From NCBI GenBank assembly GCA_963821275.1, contig CAWGDF010000001.1:62001-126000 (forward strand): a DNA stretch of 64,000 nucleotides, written 5' to 3'. The notes under the pieces were generated by a model, which did no database searches, was not told the origin of the DNA, and worked only from the letters and a program-made list of their open reading frames with translations. Source of the DNA: JACVRW01 sp963821275 (GTDB taxonomy: Bacteria; Actinomycetota; Thermoleophilia; Solirubrobacterales; Thermoleophilaceae). This document shows positions 14,032-22,940 of the stretch, piece after piece. Positions within the stretch are counted from its first letter, which is position 1. Each line of letters opens with the position of its first letter. The position numbers were made by a program, and so were the translations under genes.

Positions 14032-17000
14032 TCAGGCTCGGCCGGGGTCGGTGGCGACCTCCAGCACCGCCTCCGCAGCGGCCACCACGGCCCGGAACCG
14101 CTCGGCCGGCTCGTCGGGCAGGCGCACGCGCACCGTCGAGCGCCCGGATTCGTAGACGGCCTCCGGCAGCCGCTCCCGCAGCGCCCGCGAGCCGTGCGAG
14201 TCCAGCTCGATCGGAGTCACGGAGAGCCGCCCGCCACGGAAGTCAACGGCGCGGGCGCCGGCCCGGCCCAGCTTGATGCGGGCGTCCTGCAGGCGGATCA
14301 GGTTGTCCAGCGGATCGGGGATCGGTCCGAAGCGGTCGGCGAGCTCGTCGCGCAGCATGATCAGCTCGGCGACCTCGCGAGCGCCCGCGACCCTGCGGTG
14401 CACTTCGATCTTGGCGGCCTCGTAGGGCACGTAGTCGCCGGGCACGAACGCGTCCACAGGCACGTCCATGCGAACCGGCTCGGCCTCCTCGGCGGCCGAG
14501 TCGCCGGCCAGCAGCCGCACCGCCTCGTCCAGCATCGACACGTAGAGCTCGAAGCCGACCGCCGCGACGTGACCCGACTGCTCGTCGCCGAGCAGGTTGC
14601 CCGCGCCGCGGATCTCGAGGTCGCGCATCGCAATCTTGAATCCCGACCCCAGCTCGGTGTAGTCCGACAGGGTGGCCAGGCGGGCCCCCGCCTCTTCTGT
14701 GAGCGCGGCGGCCGAGGGGTAGAGCAGGTAGGCGTAGGCGCGCTCGCGCGAGCGTCCCACCCGGCCCCTGATCTGGTACATCTGCGCCAGCCCCAGCTCG
14801 TCGGCCCGCTCGACGATCAGGGTGTTGGCGCTGGGGATGTCGAGCCCCGACTCGACGATCGTGGTGCACACGAGCACGTCGGCCTGCCCACGCAGGAAGT
14901 CGAGCATCACGGTCTCCAGCTGCCCCTCGGGCATCTGGCCGTGGGCCACCGCCACGCGAGCCTCGGGGGCCAGGGCGCGCACCCGCTCGGCGGTCTCGTC
15001 GATGGTCTCCACCCGGTTGTGAAGGAGGAAGGCCTGGCCGCCGCGGGCCAGCTCGCGGCCGATCGCGCCGCGGACCAGCTCCTCGTCGTAGTCCCCGACG
15101 TAGGTCTTCACCGGCCGCCGCCCCTCGGGCGGGGTCTCGATGATCGAGATGTCGCGCAGCCCGGCCAGCGACATCTGCAACGTCCGCGGGATCGGAGTGG
15201 CCGAGAGCGAGAGCACGTCGACCCGCAGCCGGAGCTGGCGCAAGAGCTCCTTCTGCTTGACCCCAAAGCGCTGCTCCTCGTCCACGATCAGCAGCCCGAG
15301 GTCCTTGGGCCGGACGTCGCGGGAGAGCAGCCGGTGGGTGCCGATCAGGATGTCCACCTGTCCGTCGCTGAAGCCGGCGAGCACCTCGCGGGTCGCCTTC
15401 GCCGAGCGGAAGCGGGACACCATCTCGATCCGGAGCGGGTAGTCGCGCATCCGCTCGTTGAACGTCCCGAAGTGCTGCTGGGCCAGCACGGTGGTGGGCA
15501 CCAGGAACATGACCTGCTTGCCGTCCTCGGCCGCCTTGAAGGCCGCCCGCAGCGCCACCTCGGTCTTGCCGTAGCCCACGTCGCCGCAGATCAGGCGGTC
15601 CATGGGACGGGCCTCCTCCATGTCGGCCCGCACCGCCTCGATCGCGTCCAGCTGGTCGGGCGTCTCCCGGTAGGGGAAGCGCTGCTCGAACTCCAGCTGC
15701 CAGTCGCTGTCGGGCGCGAAGGCGTGCCCTGCGCGCCGGCGGCGCTCGGCGTAGAGGTTGAGCAGCTCGCCCGCCAGCGCCTGGGCCGCGCGGCGGGCGC
15801 GCATCTTCATCTGCTCCCACTGCTTGCCGCCGAGCTTCGAGAGCGGCGGGTCGCCGGCCTCGGCGCCCACGTAGCGGCTGATCTTGTGCAGCTGGTCGCT
15901 GGGCACGAACACCCGGTCGCCGTCCCTGAACTCGAGCTCCAGGTAGTCGCGCGTCACGCCGGCCACCGTCTTCGTCTCGAACCCGGCGAAGAGGGCGATG
16001 CCGTGGTCCTCGTGCACCACCGGGGAGCCGGCGCGCAGCTCCGTGAACGAGGCGATCGCGCCCGGCGCGGGTCCCGCGGGGCGCTCCGCCCGGCGCCGCC
16101 GCAGCAGGCGGTGCTCGGGCAGGATCGCCAGCTTCAGCGAGGGAGCCACGAACCCGTCGCGCAGGCTGGCGTGGGCGAACGTCACGCCGGCCTCCGCCGG
16201 CGCGGGCTGGCCGTCCAGGAAGGCGGCCTGCACCCGGGCCAGGTTCAGGCGGGCGCGCTCGGCCTCGCCCCTCCGCGCCCACGCGACGAACGTGCGGTAT
16301 CCGGAGCGGACCAGCTTCTCCAGCTCCGGCTCGGCGTCGCGCAGCGAACGGGCGGCGCTGTCGGCGCCCTGCGCCCTGAATTGGTGCGGCTGGTCCTGTG
16401 AGATGGCCGACAGGCGCAGCGCCGCGCGCGCCGCCAGCGCCTCGTCGAGCCGCTCGGGCTTCAGATAGAGGTGATGGGCGTCGGCGTCGTGGAAGCTCGC
16501 GGTCACGTCCTCCCAGTAGTCGCGCAGGGCGGGGGCCAGCTCCTCCTCTGCCGCCACCGCCACCAGCGCGTCCTCGGGCACCAGCTCGAGCAGCTCGCAG
16601 AAACGGTCCACGGGCAGCACGTCGGCCACATCCGGGCGCTCGGACTCGTCGCTGGCGGCAGCGATCTCCGCCAGCTCGCGGTGCTCGGGCGCCAGCTCCG
16701 CGGCAGGGGCGATCTCGACCCGCTCGGCCTCCTCCAGCGAGCGCTGGGTGAAGGTGGAGAACCAGGTGAGCCGCTCGACCTCGATGTCGAACAGCTCGCA
16801 GCGCACGGCGCGCTCCTCGGTGGCCGGGTAGACATCGAGGATGTCGCCCCTGATGGCGAACTGGCCCCGCTCCTCCACCTGGTCGACCCGCTCGTAGCCG
16901 CAGGCCACGAACTGGGCGGCTGCCTCGTCGAGGTCGAGCAGCCCTCCCTTCTCGATCTCGAAGCCGTGCGGGCGCAGGTCGGGGTCCGGCACCTTCTCGG

Positions 17001-17373
17001 CGAGCGCGACCGCCGAGGTCACGAGCACCGCGGCGCGGTCGCCCAGCAGTGCGTCGAGCGCGGCGATGCGCAGGCCCACCAGGTGCGGCGGCGGCGCCAG
17101 GTGCGACTCGTAGCGCATGCCGCGGGCCGGGTAGAAGCGCACCGGCCTGGGGGCGAGAAAGGCCTTGAGATCTGCGGCCAGGTCGCGGGCGGCGCGATCA
17201 TCGCCCGCCACCACTAGGGCCGGGCGCTCGGGGTCGCTGTCGATCAGCGACGCCAACAGGTAGGGGCGCAGGCTGGCCGAGACGAAGGCCCGCTGGGGTT
17301 CACGCCGAGCGGACTCGGCGAGGGCGAGGATCGACTGGTCCTCGCGAGCGTAGGTGAGTAGGGAGCGAAGCAT
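14032..17373 (-). CDS. mfd: Transcription-repair coupling factor Mfd
   Basis: 1113 residues. The order is that of Mfd: UvrB-homology region, RNA-polymerase-interacting CarD-like domain (about 440-515, SPVVHEDHGIALFAGFE), then SF2 translocase with Walker A GDVGYGKTE (about 600), DEEQ box (VDEEQRFG, about 694) and motif VI (QIRGRVGRS), and the C-terminal TRCF domain. It dislodges RNA polymerase stalled at lesions and recruits UvrA. ATG start, divergent from the ABC transporter genes across 67 bp that include the 16-bp palindrome CAGGCCGCGCGGCCTG. Confidence 0.97.
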   Translation of the reverse strand: MLRSLLTYAREDQSILALAESARREPQRAFVSASLRPYLLASLIDSDPERPALVVAGDDRAARDLAADLKAFLAPRPVRFYPARGMRYESHLAPPPHLVGLRIAALDALLGDRAAVLVTSAVALAEKVPDPDLRPHGFEIEKGGLLDLDEAAAQFVACGYERVDQVEERGQFAIRGDILDVYPATEERAVRCELFDIEVERLTWFSTFTQRSLEEAERVEIAPAAELAPEHRELAEIAAASDESERPDVADVLPVDRFCELLELVPEDALVAVAAEEELAPALRDYWEDVTASFHDADAHHLYLKPERLDEALAARAALRLSAISQDQPHQFRAQGADSAARSLRDAEPELEKLVRSGYRTFVAWARRGEAERARLNLARVQAAFLDGQPAPAEAGVTFAHASLRDGFVAPSLKLAILPEHRLLRRRRAERPAGPAPGAIASFTELRAGSPVVHEDHGIALFAGFETKTVAGVTRDYLELEFRDGDRVFVPSDQLHKISRYVGAEAGDPPLSKLGGKQWEQMKMRARRAAQALAGELLNLYAERRRRAGHAFAPDSDWQLEFEQRFPYRETPDQLDAIEAVRADMEEARPMDRLICGDVGYGKTEVALRAAFKAAEDGKQVMFLVPTTVLAQQHFGTFNERMRDYPLRIEMVSRFRSAKATREVLAGFSDGQVDILIGTHRLLSRDVRPKDLGLLIVDEEQRFGVKQKELLRQLRLRVDVLSLSATPIPRTLQMSLAGLRDISIIETPPEGRRPVKTYVGDYDEELVRGAIGRELARGGQAFLLHNRVETIDETAERVRALAPEARVAVAHGQMPEGQLETVMLDFLRGQADVLVCTTIVESGLDIPSANTLIVERADELGLAQMYQIRGRVGRSRERAYAYLLYPSAAALTEEAGARLATLSDYTELGSGFKIAMRDLEIRGAGNLLGDEQSGHVAAVGFELYVSMLDEAVRLLAGDSAAEEAEPVRMDVPVDAFVPGDYVPYEAAKIEVHRRVAGAREVAELIMLRDELADRFGPIPDPLDNLIRLQDARIKLGRAGARAVDFRGGRLSVTPIELDSHGSRALRERLPEAVYESGRSTVRVRLPDEPAERFRAVVAAAEAVLEVATDPGRA

Positions 17374-17440
17374 GCGCAGCGGCCGCCCGGCAGGCCGCGC
17401 GGCCTGTCTTCGAGTTTACGCAGGCCAATACGCTGCCCAC

Positions 17441-18340
17441 GTGTCTGCGATCGAGGTCCGGTCCCTGACCAAGCGCTTCGGCGCGGTCACCGCGGTGGAC
17501 GACGTGAGCTTCGCGGTGGAGCCCGGCCTGGTCACCGGATTCCTGGGCCCGAATGGGGCGGGCAAGACGACGACGCTGCGGATGATCCTCGGCCTGGCCC
17601 GGCCGACCGACGGCGCGGCGACGGTCGCCGGGCGGCCCTACCGACGGCTCGACCACCCGGCCCGCACCGTCGGGGCGGTGCTGGAGCGCTCGGGCTTCCA
17701 CCCGGGGCGGCGAGCGCGCGACCACCTGCGGGCGGTGGCCCGGGCCGCGCGCCTGCCTGAGACCCGCGCCGACGAGACACTCGAGCTGGTGGCGCTGCAG
17801 GACGCGGCTAAGCGCCGCGCCGGTGAGTACTCGCTGGGGATGCGCCAGCGGCTGGCCCTCGCCACAGCGCTTCTGGGCGACCCGGAGATCCTGATCCTGG
17901 ACGAGCCGGCAAACGGGCTCGATCCACAGGGGATCCGCTGGCTGCGCGACTTCCTGCGCTGGTACGCGTCACAGGGCCGGACGGTGCTGGTGTCCAGCCA
18001 CGTGCTGGCGGAGATGGCGCAGACCGCCGACGCGGTGATCGTGATCGCCCGCGGCCGGGTGGTGGCGGAGGGACCGCTGGCCGAGCTGACCGCCGGCGGC
18101 GCCGGCGCGGTGGAGGTGCGCAGCCCCGGTTCCGAACGGCTGGCCGCGGCGCTGCGGGCGCGGGGCTACGGGGTGGAGGCGGGGACCGACGAGACGCTGG
18201 TGGTCAGCGGCGCCGACGCCGCGGCCGTGGGCGACCTCGCGCTCAGCGAAGGCGTAGCTGTCCACGGGCTGCGGGAGCGCTCGGCCTCGCTCGAGGACGT
18301 GTTCTTCGAGCTCACCGGCGAGGAGTCGGTCCCGTCGTGA
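17441..18340 (+). CDS. ABC transporter ATP-binding protein
   Basis: 299 residues. Walker A is GPNGAGKTTT (about residue 37), the signature is YSLGMRQRLALA and Walker B is ILILDEPANGLDP, followed by the H-loop SSHVL. The C-terminal 90 residues match the extension of drug- or bacitracin-type exporters. GTG 17441 fits the conserved start SAIEVRSLTKRFG and lies 6 nt after TACGCT; the upstream frame overlaps mfd. The permease follows with a 4-nt overlap. Confidence 0.92.
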   Translation: MSAIEVRSLTKRFGAVTAVDDVSFAVEPGLVTGFLGPNGAGKTTTLRMILGLARPTDGAATVAGRPYRRLDHPARTVGAVLERSGFHPGRRARDHLRAVARAARLPETRADETLELVALQDAAKRRAGEYSLGMRQRLALATALLGDPEILILDEPANGLDPQGIRWLRDFLRWYASQGRTVLVSSHVLAEMAQTADAVIVIARGRVVAEGPLAELTAGGAGAVEVRSPGSERLAAALRARGYGVEAGTDETLVVSGADAAAVGDLALSEGVAVHGLRERSASLEDVFFELTGEESVPS

Positions 18341-19068
18341 GGGCGGCCGTGGCCGCCGAGCTTCTCAAGCTGCGCACGACGCGGACGGCGCTGGGCTTCC
18401 TGATCGCGATCGTGGTGCTGACCCTCGCCGCCCAGGGCGCGGGCTTCGCCACCAACGATTTCCGCACCGCGGAGGACGTGCGCGAGGGGTTGGCGGGCGC
18501 GGGCATCGCAGCCACGTTTCTCCTGATCCTGGGGATCGTCGGCACGACGGGGGAGTACCGCCACGGCACCATCACCTCGACCCTGCTGGCCGCGCCGGAT
18601 CGCCGCCGGCTGGTGGCGGCCAAGGCGATCGCCTACCTGACCACCGGGGCCCTGCTGGGCCTGGCCGCGATGCTGGCCACCTTCGCCATGGGCGCCATCT
18701 GGTTGTCCGCTCGGGATGCGCCGCTCGGGTTGCTGGAGCCGGGGGACTACCTCACCCTCGCCGCTCAGGGGATGCTGTCCGCGGCGATCTCGGGCGCGGT
18801 GGGAGTGGCAATCGGAGCCATCGTTCGCAATCAGGTGGCCGCCGTTGTGGGGATTCTGATCTGGCTCTTCGTCGTCGAGCCTCTGATCGGCCTGATTCCC
18901 GGGAACGTGGCCGCCTTCACGATCGGCGGCGCGCAGGCCGGTCTCGAGGGAGCCCCGGCATTCGGAGACGCCCTCGACCCGGTCCCGGCCGGGCTGGTCT
19001 TCGCGGCCTGGGCGCTCGTCCTCGGCCTCGCCGGCGCCGAGCTCGAAGAGCGCCGCGACGTGGTCTAG
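18337..19068 (+). CDS. ABC-2 type permease
   Basis: 243 residues with about six hydrophobic segments and the ABC-2 permease pattern: LLKLRTTRTALGFLIAIVVL at the start, TGEYRHGTITSTLLAAPDRRRLVAAK after the second helix. It should form the membrane part of an exporter with the ATPase just upstream. The GTG start overlaps the ATPase stop as GTGA. The substrate cannot be inferred. Confidence 0.88.
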   Translation: MRAAVAAELLKLRTTRTALGFLIAIVVLTLAAQGAGFATNDFRTAEDVREGLAGAGIAATFLLILGIVGTTGEYRHGTITSTLLAAPDRRRLVAAKAIAYLTTGALLGLAAMLATFAMGAIWLSARDAPLGLLEPGDYLTLAAQGMLSAAISGAVGVAIGAIVRNQVAAVVGILIWLFVVEPLIGLIPGNVAAFTIGGAQAGLEGAPAFGDALDPVPAGLVFAAWALVLGLAGAELEERRDVV

Positions 19069-19072
19069 ATGA

Positions 19073-19681
19073 CTAGGAGCTCGGCGCGGTCACCAGCCGG
19101 TCGAGCTCGTCGACGGCCCGCTCCACTAGCTCCCGTACGTCCTCCTTGGGCTCCGTGAAGCGGCCCAGGACGTGGGCGGAGACGATCTCCGGGTCGGTGG
19201 TATCGGGACGCCCCACGCCCACCCGCACGCGGCGGAAGTCGGGGCTGCCGAAGCCCTGCCGCAGCGACTTCAGGCCGTTGTGGCCGGCCAGCCCGCCACC
19301 TTTGCGCACCTCGATCCGGCCGAAGGGCAGGTCGATCTCGTCGTGCACCGCCACCACCCGGTCGAGGGGCACGCCCAGCGCGCCGCGCGCCGGTCCCGCG
19401 GCGTCGCCCGAGTCGTTCATGTAGGTCTGGGGCAGCAGCACGCCCACCCGCGGCCCGCCGGGCCCGGTGCGTCCGTCGGCGTAGAGGCCGCCGTAGCGCT
19501 TCTTGGCCTTGGACAGCCCCCAGCGCTCGGCGGCGCGGGCGGCGACCTCGAAGCCGACGTTGTGGCGCGTGCGGGCGTAGCGGTCGCCCGGGTTGCCGAG
19601 GCCGATGACCAGCCAGTCGACCTTGCCGCCGCCCTCCTCGCGGCCACCCCTCCCGCCGCGCCCGCGGCGGAACAGGCTCAG
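19073..19681 (-). CDS. pth: Peptidyl-tRNA hydrolase, apparent CTG start
   Basis: About 202 residues. Pth releases tRNA from peptidyl-tRNA that has dropped off the ribosome. Catalytic residues are clear: N30 and H40 (GLGNPGDRYARTRHNVGF) and the Asp of HDEIDLPFG. The frame has no ATG, GTG or TTG upstream of these residues; the first such codon (GTG 19447) would remove the active site. A CTG at 19681-19679 overlaps the rplY TGA as CTGA, like the 4-nt overlaps used elsewhere in the window, with GAGGAG-type ribosome sequence before it. A second CTG just before VIGLGNPG is the alternative. The rplY-pth pairing is common. Confidence 0.88.
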   Translation of the reverse strand: MSLFRRGRGGRGGREEGGGKVDWLVIGLGNPGDRYARTRHNVGFEVAARAAERWGLSKAKKRYGGLYADGRTGPGGPRVGVLLPQTYMNDSGDAAGPARGALGVPLDRVVAVHDEIDLPFGRIEVRKGGGLAGHNGLKSLRQGFGSPDFRRVRVGVGRPDTTDPEIVSAHVLGRFTEPKEDVRELVERAVDELDRLVTAPSS

Positions 19682-20385
19682 GACTCCTCGCCCTCCTCGG
19701 CTTCCGCTTCTCCCTCGCCCTCGGCCTCCTCGGCCGGCGGCTCCTCGCCCTCGGGCAGCTCCTCGCCCACGAGCTCGGTCTCTTCCTCGATCTCCTCCGG
19801 CTCTTCGACCTCGGTCGGCACGACGATCGTGGCGATGATCGTCTCCTCCGGGTTGTCCAGGAAGGTCACCCCGGGGGGCGGGTCGAGCTCTGAGAGTTGC
19901 ATCGTGGCGGCGATCTCCATCGTCGACACGTCCACCACGATGGCCTCGGGGATGTCGGTCGGCAGGGCCTCGATGTTGAGCTCGTGCGTGACCTGGTCGA
20001 GCACGCCGCCCTCCTTCACGCCGGGCGCCTCCTCGGTGCCCTCCACGTGCACGGCCACCGGCGTCTCAATCGTCTCGTCCAGCTTCACCTCGAGCAGGTC
20101 GATGTGGACGACCTCGTCCCGCACGGGGTGCAGCTGCTGGTCCTTGACGATCACCGGGCGGGCCGACTGGGCCCCGACCTTGAGGTCGATCAGCGCCGAG
20201 CCGTCCACGAGCACCTGGCGCAGAACGCGCGACTGGACCTTGAACGACGTGCTGTCGCCGTTGCCGCCGCCGCCGTAGACGACGCCGGGCACGAAGCCCT
20301 CCCGGCGCAGCCGCTTGGTGGCGCGGGTGCCGCGCTCTGAGCGCTCGTCCGCCTCGAGTATGGGTCGCTTGCCGGCGTCTGCCAT
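19678..20385 (-). CDS. rplY: 50S ribosomal protein L25 (CTC form)
   Basis: 235 residues: an N-terminal L25 domain that binds 5S rRNA (GTRATKRLRREGFVPGVVYG, then HIDLLEV) plus the C-terminal beta domain of the general-stress CTC form (PVAVHVEGTEEAPGVKEGGVLDQ). The tail is a long Glu-rich low-complexity stretch. ATG start. It is divergent from the ABC1 kinase across 53 bp and is followed by pth with an overlap. Confidence 0.93.
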   Translation of the reverse strand: MADAGKRPILEADERSERGTRATKRLRREGFVPGVVYGGGGNGDSTSFKVQSRVLRQVLVDGSALIDLKVGAQSARPVIVKDQQLHPVRDEVVHIDLLEVKLDETIETPVAVHVEGTEEAPGVKEGGVLDQVTHELNIEALPTDIPEAIVVDVSTMEIAATMQLSELDPPPGVTFLDNPEETIIATIVVPTEVEEPEEIEEETELVGEELPEGEEPPAEEAEGEGEAEAEEGEES

Positions 20386-20438
20386 GACGGCTGGCCAGTG
20401 TAGCTGCCGGCGGCGGCCGGACCTATCCTCCGAGGCAG

Positions 20439-21863
20439 GTGGCTCGCGGCGACGACAGCTCGATTCCCAAGGGCCGGATCCGCCGCACCGCGGAGGTGGG
20501 CTCGGTGGTGGGTGGGCAGAGCGCTCGCTACGCCGGCACCCGGGCGGCGAATATCGCCCGCTCCCCGGAGGGCGCCGCCGAGGCGCTCGAGCGCCGCCAC
20601 CTGGAGGCGGCCGAGCGGATGGTGGAGACGCTCGGGCGGATGAAGGGCGCGGCCATGAAGGTCGGCCAGCTCGCGTCCTTCATCGACACCGAGTTCCTCC
20701 CGCCGGAGTACCGCGAGCTCTACCAGGAGCGGCTGGCCACGCTGCGCAGCACCGCCCCGCCGATGCCCTGGAAGAAGGTGCGCTCGGTGCTCGACGAGGA
20801 GTGGGAGGACCCGGTCGAGGAGCTGTTCGAGGAGTTCGAGCACGACGCCGTGGCGGCCGCGTCGATCGGCCAGGTCCACCGCGCGCTGCTGCCCGACGGC
20901 CGGCGCGTGGCGGTCAAGGTGCAGTACCCCGGCGTGGCCTCCGCGATCGCCGCGGACATGCAGAACGCCGGCCTGATCCTGCGCATGGCCAAGGCGCTGG
21001 CGCCGGGCCTCGACGCCAAGGCGGCCGCCGAGGAGCTCAAGGAGCGGGTGCTGGAGGAACTCGACTACGAGCTGGAGGCGCAGAACCAGCGCGCGTTCGC
21101 CCGCGGCTACCGCGGCCACCCGTTCATCCACGTGCCGGACGTGGTCACCCGCCTGTCGACCACCCGCGTGCTGGTGAGCGAGTGGGTCGAGGGCATGGGC
21201 TTCGAGGAGGTCCGCGAGCTGCCGCAGGCCGAGCGCGACCGCTTCGGGGAGATCGTGTTCCGGTTCTGCTTCGGCTCGATCTACCACCTGCAGCACTTCA
21301 ACGCCGACGCCCATCCCGGCAACTACCTGCTGATGGACCACGGCCGCGTGGCCTTCCTCGACTTCGGGATGACCAAGCACCTGGACAAGGAGCAGATCGA
21401 GCTGGAGATCGCGGCCCTCGAGGCGATCTTCGACGACGACCCTGAGGAGCTGCGGGTCGCGCTGCACGACCTCGGCTTCCTCAACGATCCCCGCAAGGTC
21501 GACGCGGAGCTCTTGATGGAGCACGTGCGGGCGGTCGGCGGCTGGTACATGGACGACACCGACGTTACGATCGACTCCGTGCGCGTGATGGAGGCGATTG
21601 CCGCGGTGTCGGATCCGCGCTCGTCCTTCTACCGGCTGATGCGGCGCGAGAACCTGCCCGCCAACGAGCTGATGGGGCGCCGGATGGAATCCGGCGTGCT
21701 GGCCGTACTGGGCCAGCTGGAGGCCACCCGCAACTGGTACCGGATCGGCCGCGAATGGTGGTTCGCCGAGCCGCCCTCCACCGAGCTGGGCGAGCTCGAA
21801 TGGCACTACTTCGAGTCGCGCGGCGAGCGGCACACGCGCCGCTTCGCGGCTCGCGGGACCTGA
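20439..21863 (+). CDS. ABC1/AarF/UbiB-family atypical kinase
   Basis: 474 residues with the family's marks: KVGQLASF (KxGQ), AASIGQVHRA, VAVKVQYPGV with the ATP-binding Lys, DAHPGNYLL and FLDFGMTK (catalytic and Mg-binding Asp). UbiB-type proteins support isoprenoid quinone or lipid metabolism; the role in actinobacteria is not settled. GTG 20439 lies 9 nt after TATCCT and has no Shine-Dalgarno sequence. The C-terminal region after about residue 330 is not a known domain to me. Confidence 0.9.
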   Translation: MARGDDSSIPKGRIRRTAEVGSVVGGQSARYAGTRAANIARSPEGAAEALERRHLEAAERMVETLGRMKGAAMKVGQLASFIDTEFLPPEYRELYQERLATLRSTAPPMPWKKVRSVLDEEWEDPVEELFEEFEHDAVAAASIGQVHRALLPDGRRVAVKVQYPGVASAIAADMQNAGLILRMAKALAPGLDAKAAAEELKERVLEELDYELEAQNQRAFARGYRGHPFIHVPDVVTRLSTTRVLVSEWVEGMGFEEVRELPQAERDRFGEIVFRFCFGSIYHLQHFNADAHPGNYLLMDHGRVAFLDFGMTKHLDKEQIELEIAALEAIFDDDPEELRVALHDLGFLNDPRKVDAELLMEHVRAVGGWYMDDTDVTIDSVRVMEAIAAVSDPRSSFYRLMRRENLPANELMGRRMESGVLAVLGQLEATRNWYRIGREWWFAEPPSTELGELEWHYFESRGERHTRRFAARGT

Positions 21864-21879
21864 GCGCCGTCGCCGCCCA

Positions 21880-21908
21880 GGTCAGCCGTAGGTCAGCGAC
21901 AGGTCAGC
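21880..21908 (+). promoter_or_regulatory. Three 11-bp-spaced direct repeats (PHO-box-like)
   Basis: GGTCAGC occurs three times at exactly 11-bp spacing (21880, 21891, 21902). This is the layout of PhoP/OmpR-type response-regulator sites, which in Streptomyces use 11-bp units of the GTTCACC type. A TATGTC hexamer lies about 12 bp downstream. The natural target would be the unclear short coding remnant at 22002-22193 or the gene at 22350. Confidence 0.45.
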
Positions 21909-22001
21909 GGACCGTGCTCTATGTCACGCGGGGCGCCGGCCTGAGCGTCAACCTCAAGGCGAACTGGGCGTTGCTCGAGCAGACGGGGAACGAGCACCAA
22001 C

Positions 22002-22193
22002 GTCCTCTCGAAGGGCGCCTACGACCTGGTGAAGCTCCGTACCAAGAGCCGCCGGGCTCGCAAGATCGCGTCCGCGGCCGGCTACGTCGCCACCGAGATC
22101 GCCAAGGAGGTGCCGTACTACGCGGGCGCCTTCGGCGTACTTCCATCCCGTCCCGTGATGCCCTGTGCGCACCCGTCCGTGAGCATTTCGTGA
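22002..22193 (+). pseudogene. Coding remnant without start codon
   Basis: One frame reads as a plausible basic protein of about 63 residues (SKGAYDLVKLRTKSRRA, then ATEIAKEVPYYAGAFG) ending at TGA 22191-22193. No ATG, GTG or TTG opens it; going upstream in frame one meets a TGA at 21942. A neighbouring frame upstream (VNLKANWALLEQTGNEH) could be its lost N-terminus if one base were removed near 21998. Either a decayed or frameshifted small gene, or chance coding bias. The rest of the 486-bp gap after the ABC1 gene holds only the direct repeats and the promoter of the next gene. Confidence 0.3.
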
Positions 22194-22349
22194 GCACCGA
22201 GGATGGACGACCAGGCTCCGCCGTCACATCGAGGCGAAGCCCAGCCGCCCGGCAACTGCGGCTGCTCGCCGGCGACGCCTTGGTCAGCTCTTCTCGGCTC
22301 ATGCCGCAGCCGCGGTAGGGTCGCGCAGCCAGCGACGAGGGGAGGATCG

Positions 22350-22667
22350 ATGTCGGTGATAATGACCATGCGGGTTAGCGGGGATCCGGCGAGGTTCGAG
22401 GAGACGGTCGCCGCCAAGGCCGAGGCGATCGGGCGCATCATGGACACCGCGAAGCGCAACGGGCTGATCGCGCATCGCTGGTACGGCTCGGACGGTGAGG
22501 TCATGGCCGTCGACGAGTGGCCCGACCAGGAGAGCTTCCAGGCCTTCATGGAGCAGGCGCAACCCGACATCGGACCGGTCATGGAGGCGGCTGGCGTGAC
22601 GTCGCAGCCGAGCGTGACCTTCTGGCGCAGGCTCGACACGGGGGACGCCGTCGGCTGGGGAGCCTGA
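22350..22667 (+). CDS. Dimeric alpha-beta barrel (ABM-like) protein
   Basis: 105 residues, starting SVIMTMRVSGDPARFEE and containing RNGLIAHRWYGSDGEVMAVDEWPDQESF, the pattern of small ferredoxin-fold dimeric barrels related to antibiotic-biosynthesis monooxygenases. The specific activity is unknown; many are cofactor-free oxygenases or stress proteins. ATG 22350 has GAGGGGAGG 4-13 nt upstream, and a TAGGGT -10-like hexamer lies about 28 nt upstream. A monocistronic unit. The 273 bp between it and prs hold no feature I can support. Confidence 0.75.
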   Translation: MSVIMTMRVSGDPARFEETVAAKAEAIGRIMDTAKRNGLIAHRWYGSDGEVMAVDEWPDQESFQAFMEQAQPDIGPVMEAAGVTSQPSVTFWRRLDTGDAVGWGA

Positions 22668-22940
22668 GCGCCGCAAGCCGCTACGGACGACGGCACCGGA
22701 GCCGAGGAACCGGCGACCCGTCGTGTGGGCGACCAGCGCGCCCCGGCTGCCTTGAGCCGAGACCTGGCCGGAGAGCGCGTGCCGCCGTTCCCGGTCGGGG
22801 CCGGGAAGCTCTTCATCGGACCGCCCTGCCGGGCCGCCCCTGAGCGCCAATCGGTCCGCCCGGCCCGTAGCCGCCCTCTAGCTCCTCGCAGGCCGACTGC
22901 GTGTGCGCTTGCTCAGAGCGAGCGCCGGCGCCGAGCGGCC

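Noticed and set aside
13987..16401. 804-residue open frame on the plus strand opposite mfd
   Set aside because: It is an antisense shadow of high-GC coding sequence; its translation is low in complexity with no domain, while mfd on the other strand is complete.
19073..19447. pth starting at GTG 19447
   Set aside because: It would delete the catalytic Asn and His of Pth.
20388..20402. A fourth TetR operator before rplY (GGCTGGCCAG)
   Set aside because: Only the central 10 bp match; the outer arm is not symmetrical (CGGC against AGTG).
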